Part shown: piece by piece, positions 55,129 through 63,449 of the stretch | Layout of the letters: each line of letters starts with the position of its first letter | Position numbering within the stretch: position 1 is the first letter of the stretch | Source of the DNA: CATQHW01 sp965215345 | Lineage (GTDB): Bacteria > Spirochaetota > Spirochaetia > SZUA-6 > Bin103 | Direction: 5' to 3' | Length of the DNA: 64,000 bases | Assembly (NCBI GenBank): GCA_965215345.1 | Contig: CBDCDL010000002.1 | Span: 2,356,001-2,420,000 of the forward strand | Position numbers and translations under genes: made by a program | The notes under the pieces: generated by a model | The model's input: the letters and a program-made list of their open reading frames with translations, nothing else | Database searches by the model: none | Told to the model about the DNA's origin: nothing

Positions 55129-56249
55129 TGCCTTTCAAGGCCGACGCGAGTTTCCTCCGTTTTCTGAGCATGGGTGCCGCAGGTGTCCGCCGGACGACGG
55201 AGAGTCTGCGCCGAGCGGAGTTCGAACCCATCGAGCTTGAGCGCTATTGCGGATCGAACAAGATCTGGGCGACGAAAATAAAGCGGCTGCGCCTTCCGGA
55301 CCTTCTGTGCGTCAAGACCGGATTGCGAGTAGAGGTGCGCGCAAAGACGGATCTCGGAATCCGGATGAGTGATACGCCGTCCAATCCGGATCGGGCGTGG
55401 GACGCGGGGCTGCGCGATAGCGACCTCATTGCGTTCGTCGCTTGCTCGCTTCATGGTGCACGCCCTGTTACCGTCGACGAGCCGGTGTTTCTGACAGTCG
55501 CGGCACTGCGTAGTTCGGCCGGATTCTCCACGCTCGGTCCTCCGAAATCCGCCTCGGAAGGTGCGGAGCGAGATCGTACGTGGCCGGCGACGGTTCCCTC
55601 TCGCGACGGGACGGTACTCGCGGTCAGCGCGGACAGAATCGTCGTGCAGATGCGCGCTGATCGAACGCGGCCGGAACGCCGGCAGACGTACCTGCTGAAG
55701 GGAAAGAACCCATACGTCGGTCCGGGCGACACGTTCAAGGCGCGCGCCGCGATAATCGCGGGTGTACCCCCGTCCCTTGCCGACCTGTCCTCTTCCTTGA
55801 ACAGGAACTACGACCCGATTCCCTCCCTCGGTTCCGTCAGTGATGTCGATCGTTACGCTGCGGTCAGAGCCTTGGCCCATCGTCATGACCTGGGAGCGCG
55901 CCGCACCGCCCTGCTGGAAGACGTGATCGACGATGAGGGCGATGACCGAGTAGTCCTTGAGGCGGCGGGCGTCGCGGCGTCGCTCGGCTCCGGTCAAGGC
56001 GAGGAGTGGTTGTCCGAGTTCATCTGGAGTACCGACGATCGACCCGATCTCAGAATGGAAGCCGTATTCATCCTTGCTGAGCTGGGCGACACGCCGTTCG
56101 CGCGCGAACATCTTACCCGGATCGCCGGCTCCGAGCACTTTCGGGGCGATGAGCTGCGTCAGGCTGCGGTGTGGGGCCTCGGCAAGAGCGGCCTCCGACG
56201 ATATGACGACCTCCTCGGCTTCATTGACGACCCGGAAGACGATGTCGCT
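55128..56249 (+). pseudogene. PD-ExxxK/HEAT-repeat protein, N-terminal part, cut by IS110
   Basis: 374 codons before the insertion. Residues 50-80 hold a nuclease-like site: P57-D58 in KRLRLPDLLCV, then E69-V-R-A-K73 in GLRVEVRAKTDLGIRMSD, a PD-x10-E-x3-K variant of the PD-(D/E)XK core. NPDRAWDAGLRDSDLIAFVA follows. From about residue 245 come HEAT-type helical repeats (YAAVRALAHRHDLGARRTAL, LRMEAVFILAELGDTPFAR, LRQAAVWGLGKSGLRRYDDL). The frame runs into DDVA at the IS edge and resumes at 59481. With the adjoining controller and divergent methyltransferase it is the likely restriction endonuclease of the locus (inference). Confidence 0.75.
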
Positions 56250-56267
56250 CCTTAGAAACAAGCAGAA

Positions 56268-57664
56268 TCAGGCAGTCTCCGGGACCAAGCTGAAGCCGAG
56301 TGCGCGCGCCTGATTGCGAAGTCGCCGCTCATGGCGTTTTCGGTCCTGATGCTGTTGATCGAACAGAATCCGGTCATCGTAGAGCTCGTGGCGGGTCACC
56401 AGATGGTAGATGATGCGCGCCATCTTGTGGGCCGTGTCGGTGATCGCCTGCGGGGAGCCGACGCGGGCACGCTTGCGGCGAAAGAAATCGCCCAGCGCCG
56501 AGTGGCTGCGGTAGAGCGTCTGGGTTGCCATGCGTAGCGCCTGCGCCGCGCGGTTGACGCCGGGCCCGGTGTGAGCACTGATTACCTTGCCGCCGGTGAT
56601 CTTGGTCTGCGGACAGAGGTTCAACCACGACGCGAACTGCGAGGCGGTCGGGAACCGCGACAGATCGGGGCCGAGTTCGCTGAACAGGACCAGCGCGGTG
56701 GTAGCGCCGATGCCGGGAATGAGGGTCAGGTCGGTGCCGAACAGCCGTGTGAGGTGGTCAGAGACGCTGAACGATTGCGCAGGCGGCTCCGAGAGGACGC
56801 CTCAGCGGACTGCGGGGAGTGCGGGGAGTGCGGGTCCGTGCAGTCTGCGGCCGGCGGTTCGTGCGTCTGCTCGAAGGCGCCGATGCGGGCCTCGATCTCC
56901 CGGTCACACTCGCTGATGAGCTGTTGGTAGTGCGCATGGGTCTGGCGCGCGTGGCGCAGCGTGAACAGATGTTCGGATCGCCAATCGCCCTCCAGCGCCT
57001 TGATCATCGTGTGGCGGCTGGCTCTGATCCGCGGGTGGGCCAGCGCCGCCAAGCGCTCAGGGTCGCGCTCTCCGGCCAGGATGGCGTCGGTGATGGCCAA
57101 GCCGGTCTGGCCGGTCAGATCGGAGATGGCGTGGTGCAGATGGACGTTCATCTGATCGTACGCCTTCTGCATGTGCTGCACGCTGCGTGCGGCGGTCTTG
57201 ACCAAGCCGTCGCGATGGCGCAACAGCGAGCGCACCGCGCACACCTCGTCAGCCGGTCGGAACGAGCCGCGCAGCAATCCGACCGAATGCAGGTAGCGCA
57301 GCCACTCGCAGTCGGACACGTCGCTCTTGCGACCGGGCACCGAGCGCACGTGGCGGGCGTTGACCAGCACCACCTCGAACCCGCGTGCTTCCAGGATCTG
57401 GTGCACGGGGATCCAGTACACGCCGGTGGACTCCATGGCGACCGTGTCGACCTTGCAGGCGCTCAGCCAATCGGCCAAGCCATGCAGGTCGCGGGTGAAG
57501 GTCGCAAACGATCGGATCGGCTGCTCGTCGCGCTCGGCGCGCACCGCCGCATACACCGCGGTGGCCCCCACATCCAAGCCTGCCGCGTTGGGGTGCATCT
57601 GCTGCGGTTGCGCCGAGCGATTGCCCTTGCCGCTGCGCGTGCCTCTACGGTTGCGTCGTGCCAT
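56268..57664 (-). pseudogene. IS110 transposase, frameshifted (copy 1)
   Basis: From the ATG at 57664 the N-terminal DEDD (RuvC-like) half reads AAGLDVGATAVYAAVRAERD, VDTVAMESTGVYWIPVHQIL and VNARHVRSVPGRKSDVSDCE, ending at 56726 after EASSRSRLRNR. The Tnp_20 half is in another frame from about 56790: LSEPPAQSFSVSDHLTRLFG, LTLIPGIGATTALVLFSELG, WLNLCPQTKITGGKVISAHT, GPGVNRAAQALRMATQTLYR, to the stop at 56268. Joined it is about 465 residues. IS110 enzymes are normally one frame, so this copy is disabled or needs a frameshift; copy 2 has the same change. Confidence 0.82.
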
Positions 57665-57794
57665 CAGTCTCTCCTCGGGATGAGTGGAGCGGCCGAGGCG
57701 TGAACAAACTGAGCATTCTCCTTACCGGGATGGATCAGCACGTCGCCGTGCAGACCCTCACCACTGACAACGCCACGGGCCTCGGGACCAAGCT
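57665..57794 (-). ncRNA. Non-coding end of IS110 copy 1, possible bridge RNA
   Basis: 130 bp without a gene between the transposase start and the end of the element. In IS110-group elements the non-coding left end encodes the bridge RNA that pairs with donor and target DNA, expressed from the joined RE-LE junction. A joined junction exists here at 57794/57795. I did not fold it or match guide loops, so the call rests on position. Confidence 0.3.
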
Positions 57795-57812
57795 CCTTAG
57801 AAACAAGCAGAA

Positions 57813-59209
57813 TCAGGCAGTCTCCGGGACCAAGCTGAAGCCGAGTGCGCGCGCCTGATTGCGAAGTCGCCGCTCATGGCGTTTTCGGTCCTGATGCTGT
57901 TGATCGAACAGAATCCGGTCATCGTAGAGCTCGTGGCGGGTCACCAGATGGTAGATGATGCGCGCCATCTTGTGGGCCGTGTCGGTGATCGCCTGCGGGG
58001 AGCCGACGCGGGCACGCTTGCGGCGAAAGAAATCGCCCAGCGCCGAGTGGCTGCGGTAGAGCGTCTGGGTTGCCATGCGTAGCGCCTGCGCCGCGCGGTT
58101 GACGCCGGGCCCGGTGTGAGCACTGATTACCTTGCCGCCGGTGATCTTGGTCTGCGGACAGAGGTTCAACCACGACGCGAACTGCGAGGCGGTCGGGAAC
58201 CGCGACAGATCGGGGCCGAGTTCGCTGAACAGGACCAGCGCGGTGGTAGCGCCGATGCCGGGAATGAGGGTCAGGTCGGTGCCGAACAGCCGTGTGAGGT
58301 GGTCAGAGACGCTGAACGATTGCGCAGGCGGCTCCGAGAGGACGCCTCAGCGGACTGCGGGGAGTGCGGGGAGTGCGGGTCCGTGCAGTCTGCGGCCGGC
58401 GGTTCGTGCGTCTGCTCGAAGGCGCCGATGCGGGCCTCGATCTCCCGGTCACACTCGCTGATGAGCTGTTGGTAGTGCGCATGGGTCTGGCGCGCGTGGC
58501 GCAGCGTGAACAGATGTTCGGATCGCCAATCGCCCTCCAGCGCCTTGATCATCGTGTGGCGGCTGGCTCTGATCCGCGGGTGGGCCAGCGCCGCCAAGCG
58601 CTCAGGGTCGCGCTCTCCGGCCAGGATGGCGTCGGTGATGGCCAAGCCGGTCTGGCCGGTCAGATCGGAGATGGCGTGGTGCAGATGGACGTTCATCTGA
58701 TCGTACGCCTTCTGCATGTGCTGCACGCTGCGTGCGGCGGTCTTGACCAAGCCGTCGCGATGGCGCAACAGCGAGCGCACCGCGCACACCTCGTCAGCCG
58801 GTCGGAACGAGCCGCGCAGCAATCCGACCGAATGCAGGTAGCGCAGCCACTCGCAGTCGGACACGTCGCTCTTGCGACCGGGCACCGAGCGCACGTGGCG
58901 GGCGTTGACCAGCACCACCTCGAACCCGCGTGCTTCCAGGATCTGGTGCACGGGGATCCAGTACACGCCGGTGGACTCCATGGCGACCGTGTCGACCTTG
59001 CAGGCGCTCAGCCAATCGGCCAAGCCATGCAGGTCGCGGGTGAAGGTCGCAAACGATCGGATCGGCTGCTCGTCGCGCTCGGCGCGCACCGCCGCATACA
59101 CCGCGGTGGCCCCCACATCCAAGCCTGCCGCGTTGGGGTGCATCTGCTGCGGTTGCGCCGAGCGATTGCCCTTGCCGCTGCGCGTGCCTCTACGGTTGCG
59201 TCGTGCCAT
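57813..59209 (-). pseudogene. IS110 transposase, frameshifted (copy 2)
   Basis: Same as copy 1, offset by 1545 bp: DEDD half from the ATG at 59209 to the stop at 58271, Tnp_20 half in another frame down to 57813, the change lying near 58335. The shared frameshift shows that it predates the tandem duplication. Confidence 0.82.
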
Positions 59210-59339
59210 CAGTCTCTCCTCGGGATGAGTGGAGCGGCCGAGGCGTGAACAAACTGAGCATTCTCCTTACCGGGATGGATCAGCACGTCGCCGTGCAGAC
59301 CCTCACCACTGACAACGCCACGGGCCTCGGGACCAAGCT
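59210..59339 (-). ncRNA. Non-coding end of IS110 copy 2, possible bridge RNA
   Basis: Same 130-bp segment as 57665-57794, here next to host DNA instead of a second element, so it lacks the joined junction and is less likely to be strongly expressed. Confidence 0.28.
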
Positions 59340-59480
59340 TTACTCCGGGTTCGCCCCGCAGGGCGCTACACCAGTGACAGGCCGGCCTACTTCGCGCCCC
59401 CTCAAGATTACCCGTCCCAGTCTACGCCAGCGTCCGCGTTTCTCCCATGTCAACGCCGGTCCGACCGGGCCGGTGGGGGA
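59340..59480. other. 141-bp insertion of unknown type inside the HEAT gene
   Basis: Between the IS pair and the point where the HEAT gene resumes lie 141 bp that are not part of the IS and do not fit the HEAT protein. The stretch is bounded by a 7-bp direct repeat GCTTTAC (59337-59343 and 59481-59487), which looks like a target-site duplication, with the IS110 pair placed within the left copy. It is open in the HEAT frame (47 codons, Pro/Ser/Arg-rich). It could be a small MITE-like element or a remnant. Confidence 0.45.
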
Positions 59481-59840
59481 GCTTTACATGCAATCGCTGG
59501 CTTCGATGACCATACTCCCCCTTCCACCATCAAGCGCTTGGTGGACACACTTGCTTCTGGCGGAGACCGGGGGCGGGCTGCGGCTTCGGCAGCTCTGGCG
59601 GCGATCGGTTCTGACGAGGTGATCACCACGCTGACAGCCGCGGCACACACGACGCCCGACGACTGGATTCTGGCCACACTCGGGCGCATGCCGCCCGGCC
59701 GTGTACGTTGGCTGCTTGCCGGCGACAGCCTCCTGTCACGGATCTCACCTCTGCTTCTCACAGCCGAGGGAGCGAACTGGCTCGCCACCGAGGCGAAACG
59801 AGGCGACCTGAGCTTTCTGTTGGCCCAAGACCTCGCCTGA
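59481..59840 (+). pseudogene. PD-ExxxK/HEAT-repeat protein, C-terminal part
   Basis: Continues in frame the gene cut at 56249: ALHAIAGFDDHTPPSTIKRL, VDTLASGGDRGRAAASAALA, AIGSDEVITTLTAAAHTTPD to TGA at 59840. Joining GATGTCGCT with TTACATGCAATC restores an unbroken HEAT repeat (DPEDDVA + LHAIAGF) and a protein of about 492 residues. An ATG at 59538 could initiate only the last 100 residues. Confidence 0.72.
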
Positions 59841-59885
59841 GACTCACACCCGCACACCCGCACTCATGCTACGGTCCCGATCCAC

Positions 59886-61658
59886 ATGGGACTGAAACGA
59901 ACCAGGACGTGCGGCGAGTTGAGGGCCGCCGACGCCGGGGCGCAGGTGGTGCTGGGCGGCTGGGTCGCCTCCCGGCGAGACCACGGCGGCATCCGGTTTC
60001 TCAACCTGCGCGACCGTTACGGCGTGACACAGGTGGTGGTGGACGAGGCCTCGCCGCAAGCGGCGCACGACACCGCGGCAGACTTGCGCGATGAGTACTG
60101 CATTGCGGTGGCGGGCACGGTGCGCCTGCGCCCCGCCGACATGGCCAACGCCGGCCAGGCCACGGGCGAGATCGAGCTGGCGGCGACGGAGATCGAGGTG
60201 CTGTCCACCTGCGACCCGCTGCCGTTCTCGATCGGCGACACGGTCGACGCGCGCGAGGAGCTGCGCCAGACCTACCGCTACCTGGACCTGCGCTCCGGCG
60301 TCATGCAGCGCAACCTGGTCCTGCGCAGCGCTGCCACCGCCGAGGTGCGCGCCGCGCTGACCGACCAGGGCTTCCTGGAGATCGAGACGCCCACCATGGT
60401 GCGCTCCACCCCGGAGGGCGCGCGCGACTTCGTCGTGCCGTCGAGGGTATCGCCGGGACGATTCTACGCGCTGCCGCAGTCGCCGCAGATCTTCAAGCAG
60501 CTCCTGATGGTGAGCGGACTTGACCGCTACTTCCAGATCGCCCGCTGCTACCGGGACGAGGACACGCGCGGCGACCGGCAGCCGGAGTTCACGCAGATCG
60601 ACATCGAAGCCAGCTTCGTGGAGCCCGACGACGTATTCGACGCGGTGGAGACCATGCTCGCGCGCGTATTCGCGCGCTGCCTGGAGCAGACGCTGGACAC
60701 TCCTTTCCCGCGCATCACTCACCAGGAGGCGATGGACCGCTACGGCTCCGAGAATCCCGACCTGCGCTTCGAGCTGCCGCTCGTCGACTTCGGGAGGGTC
60801 GCCGGCAAGACGGACTTCAAGGTGTTCCGCTCGGTGCTGGACGGCGGCGGCGTGGTCAAGGCGCTGACCGTGTCCGGCGACGGCCTGTCGCGCGCTCGAA
60901 TCGACGCGCTGGAGCAGCACGCGAAGGCGCAGGGAGCCAAGGGGCTGGCCTGGACGCGTGTCACGGCGGACGGCCTGGACGGCGGCATCGCTCGGTTCCT
61001 GGGCTCCGTGGCTCCGCAGGCGATCGAGGCGCTGGATGCCTCTCCGGGCGACGTGGCGCTGTTCGTCGCGGACGGGCGACAGACCGCCTGCCAGTCCCTC
61101 GGCGCGGTGCGGACGGCGCTCGGTGCGGAACTGCAGCCCGACGGCCACCGCTTCTGCTGGATCACCGACTTCCCGCTGTTCGAGTGGAACGAGGACGAGC
61201 AGCGCTGGGACCCGAGCCACCACCCGTTCTCCATGCCGCAGGAGCAGGATCCGGAGCTCCTGGAGACCGATCCGGGGTCCGTGCACGGCAAGGTCTACGA
61301 CTTGGTGCTCGACGGCGTGGAGCTGGGCTCGGGCTCCATCCGGATCCACGACCGCGCCCTGCAGGAACGAATATTCGCGCTGATCGGTATCGACCGGGAT
61401 GAGGCGCGCCGACGCTTCGGCTTCATGCTCGACGCGTTCCGCTACGGGCCACCGCCGCACGGCGGCGTCGCCTTCGGGCTGGACCGGCTGGTGATGCTGA
61501 TGGCCGGCCAGCCGACCATCCGCGAGGTGATCGCGTTTCCCAAGAACACGGCGATGGCATCGCTGATGGACGGCTCGCCCTCACCGGTCGACGCCGAGCA
61601 ACTCGCGCAGGTCGGCCTGCAGATCACCGCAACGGAGGATGACGATGGGCACGTATAG
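59886..61658 (+). CDS. aspS: Aspartyl-tRNA synthetase
   Basis: 590 residues, bacterial type. The N-terminal anticodon-binding OB fold includes GWVASRRDHGGIRFLNLRDR. Class II motif 2 is FQIARCYRDEDTRGDRQPEF followed by TQIDIEASF, the GAD insertion spans about residues 290-410, and motif 3 is GGVAFGLDRLVMLMAG. It charges tRNA-Asp (possibly also tRNA-Asn). The 3' end overlaps the next gene by 14 bp. Confidence 0.97.
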   Translation: MGLKRTRTCGELRAADAGAQVVLGGWVASRRDHGGIRFLNLRDRYGVTQVVVDEASPQAAHDTAADLRDEYCIAVAGTVRLRPADMANAGQATGEIELAATEIEVLSTCDPLPFSIGDTVDAREELRQTYRYLDLRSGVMQRNLVLRSAATAEVRAALTDQGFLEIETPTMVRSTPEGARDFVVPSRVSPGRFYALPQSPQIFKQLLMVSGLDRYFQIARCYRDEDTRGDRQPEFTQIDIEASFVEPDDVFDAVETMLARVFARCLEQTLDTPFPRITHQEAMDRYGSENPDLRFELPLVDFGRVAGKTDFKVFRSVLDGGGVVKALTVSGDGLSRARIDALEQHAKAQGAKGLAWTRVTADGLDGGIARFLGSVAPQAIEALDASPGDVALFVADGRQTACQSLGAVRTALGAELQPDGHRFCWITDFPLFEWNEDEQRWDPSHHPFSMPQEQDPELLETDPGSVHGKVYDLVLDGVELGSGSIRIHDRALQERIFALIGIDRDEARRRFGFMLDAFRYGPPPHGGVAFGLDRLVMLMAGQPTIREVIAFPKNTAMASLMDGSPSPVDAEQLAQVGLQITATEDDDGHV

Positions 61659-62226
61659 GGATACCCGCCAGGAGTTCTGGCGGTCGCAGTTCGATGCGGC
61701 AAAGCCGATGGCTCCGTACCTCGCCGACGGACCGGACAACCACCGCGCGAAGTGGGAGGCCATGGCGGGGCGCATCGGCCTGAGCGACGAGCAGCGGCAG
61801 CGCGCCGCGAGCTTCGTCCGTACCATGCCCGCGCTCTGCCTGAGCGGCGTCTGGTGCGGGGACTGCGTGCGCCAGGGGCCGATCCTGGAGGCGATCGCCG
61901 CGGCCTCGGCCGGGGTCGACCTGCGCTTCGTCGAGCGGGTCGAGGACGAGCTGGCCGAGGAGCTGCGCATCAACGGCGCGCTCAAGGTTCCGGTGGTGGT
62001 CCTCCTGTCGGAGGACTTCTACGAGCTGGCGCGCATCGGCGACCGCATGCTCAGCACCTACCGCAAGAAGGCGCAGCGCGAGCTGGGGCCGACCTGCGAG
62101 GTGGGCCTGGTGCCGCCGGCGGCGGAGGAGCTGGCGGTCGAGATCGACGAGTGGTTGGACGAGTTCGAGCGGGCGCAGTGGATCCTGCGCCTGTCGCCAC
62201 TCCTGCGGCAACGATACGGAGACTGA
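61645..62226 (+). CDS. Thioredoxin-fold protein
   Basis: 193 residues. A thioredoxin-like core has the redox motif SGVWCGDCVRQGPILEAIAA (CGDC) and KVPVVVLLSEDFYEL with the cis-Pro. The N-terminal 65 residues are helical. It belongs to the thioredoxin_9-type group of cytosolic proteins. GGAGG lies 5-6 bp before the ATG at 61645; an ATG two codons earlier is less likely. Confidence 0.82.
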   Translation: MGTYRDTRQEFWRSQFDAAKPMAPYLADGPDNHRAKWEAMAGRIGLSDEQRQRAASFVRTMPALCLSGVWCGDCVRQGPILEAIAAASAGVDLRFVERVEDELAEELRINGALKVPVVVLLSEDFYELARIGDRMLSTYRKKAQRELGPTCEVGLVPPAAEELAVEIDEWLDEFERAQWILRLSPLLRQRYGD

Positions 62227-62239
62227 CAGGCCCCAGCCT

Positions 62240-63445
62240 TCAGGGCCGCCAGCTCTCTCCGGACGCGAGCCTGTGAGCGAGAAACCGGACACCCTGGTTG
62301 TCGGAGGGGTTCAGCCAGAGGATACGCCGGAACAGGGCGGCGGCCTCGTCCCGCCGGTCCATGCGCCAGAGGCACAGACCGTAGGCATGGAGGCAGCGCA
62401 GAAAGGGGCGGTTGTCGATCAGGCCCCAGGAGAGCACCCCGTCGAAGGCATCGTCCAGAGAGAGCTCGCCGATCCGAAGCCCTACCTCATAGTGCAGTAA
62501 CGCGATTTCGGGGCTGTCGTCGAACACCGCGTTGCCGAGATGCGCATGCGCGTCGAGGCAGCGCAGATCGGACTGACAGAGATCCATGCGGATCTTCCGC
62601 GCCGCGGCGCCGTCACCGGCATCGCTGAGTTTGTTGGACTCGATGATCGGATCCCAGTCAGCCTCGGGATCGGAGCCGGGCACCACCTGCTCCATCTCGA
62701 ACAGCGGGCGACGCCCGCCGGCGATGAGCGGCAATGCCCAGGCGGGGACCGGCTCGTCCTCCTCGCCCCAGTATTCCTCCGCGGGATCCCACTCACCGCA
62801 GCTCTCCAATCGCAGAGGCTTGAGACCAAGTGACGACACGTTGATACGCGCCGACTCGATCTGACCGGACACGTACGGGTGGTTCCCGTAGCGCCACTGC
62901 TTGCGAGGTGTGACGGTCACGATCTGGCCGGGCACGACTCCCCAGAGCCCGGTCGCCCGCAGCGTCACCTCGCGGCTGTGGTGCAGCATACGGCAGCGGG
63001 CAGCTCGCTCCCTGACCGAAAGCACGACCATCTCCACGTTGCCGCCGCCGGGATCCAGGTCCTTGGGGCCGGCTGTCGGCGCGCGCCGCTGCCCGGCGTT
63101 GGCAGCGAACGGTGTCAGCCCCAGCCACCTGCGATACGCCGCCACGTGAAGCGCACCGGCCGAGTCGTCGGGAAACGCCACGTCGCCGGCCGAGACGACG
63201 TGCTCGGACCCGTCGTCCCGGCGGCACTTCGCCTCCAACCCGCGGCGTTCGTTGCCGTCGAACTCGAACGCGACGACCATGACCGGTTCGCCGATGACGA
63301 GTGCGGCGGCCGGCAGATCGAGGTTGTCCTCGAACGCCTGCCGCAATGCCCAGAGCTGCTCCCCGTCGCCGTAGGCGTCAACCAGGACGCTCTCCAGTAG
63401 CTCTTCCACCTCTCGGTTCCGCTCGCGAGCTTCGCGGTCCGACAT
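62240..63445 (-). CDS. Conserved hypothetical protein with a TPR-like C-terminus
   Basis: About 401 residues from ATG 63445 (MSDREARERNREVEELLESV). The middle has a beta-rich part (EVTLRATGLWGVVPGQIVTV, TPRKQWRYGNHPYVSGQIES). The last 130 residues are helical and repeat-like (CLDAHAHLGNAVFDDSPEIA, LHYEVGLRIGELSL, RDEAAALFRRILWLNPSDNQ), resembling tetratricopeptides. I do not recognise a function. It follows the partial nuclease-like gene on the same strand with a 4-bp gap. Confidence 0.65.
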   Translation of the reverse strand: MSDREARERNREVEELLESVLVDAYGDGEQLWALRQAFEDNLDLPAAALVIGEPVMVVAFEFDGNERRGLEAKCRRDDGSEHVVSAGDVAFPDDSAGALHVAAYRRWLGLTPFAANAGQRRAPTAGPKDLDPGGGNVEMVVLSVRERAARCRMLHHSREVTLRATGLWGVVPGQIVTVTPRKQWRYGNHPYVSGQIESARINVSSLGLKPLRLESCGEWDPAEEYWGEEDEPVPAWALPLIAGGRRPLFEMEQVVPGSDPEADWDPIIESNKLSDAGDGAAARKIRMDLCQSDLRCLDAHAHLGNAVFDDSPEIALLHYEVGLRIGELSLDDAFDGVLSWGLIDNRPFLRCLHAYGLCLWRMDRRDEAAALFRRILWLNPSDNQGVRFLAHRLASGESWRP

Positions 63446-63449
63446 CGCG

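Larger units (their letters stand above)
56250..57794 (-). mobile_element. IS110-family element, copy 1 of a tandem pair
   Basis: A 1545-bp unit that begins CCTTAGAAAC at 56250 and ends GGGACCAAGCT at 57794. It is followed at once by an identical unit. The transposase is on the minus strand. There are no terminal inverted repeats, as usual for IS110. The left junction is GTCGCT|CCTTAG, the internal one AAGCT|CCTTAG and the right one AAGCT|TTAC, so every joint carries CT, matching the CT-type core used by IS110 recombinases. A head-to-tail pair with a joined RE-LE junction is an expected IS110 intermediate. Confidence 0.9.
57795..59339 (-). mobile_element. IS110-family element, copy 2 of a tandem pair
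   Basis: The second 1545-bp unit, directly joined to copy 1 and identical to it as far as I can compare (all reading frames translate identically). It ends AAGCT at 59339, followed by TTAC, which belongs to the disrupted target. Perfect identity implies a very recent event or an assembly duplication. Confidence 0.9.

Noticed and set aside
57665..57794. Guide-loop match between the IS110 non-coding end and its insertion site
   Set aside because: By eye I see only short GCGAC and GTAA/GGAG similarities, which are not enough to claim pairing without folding.
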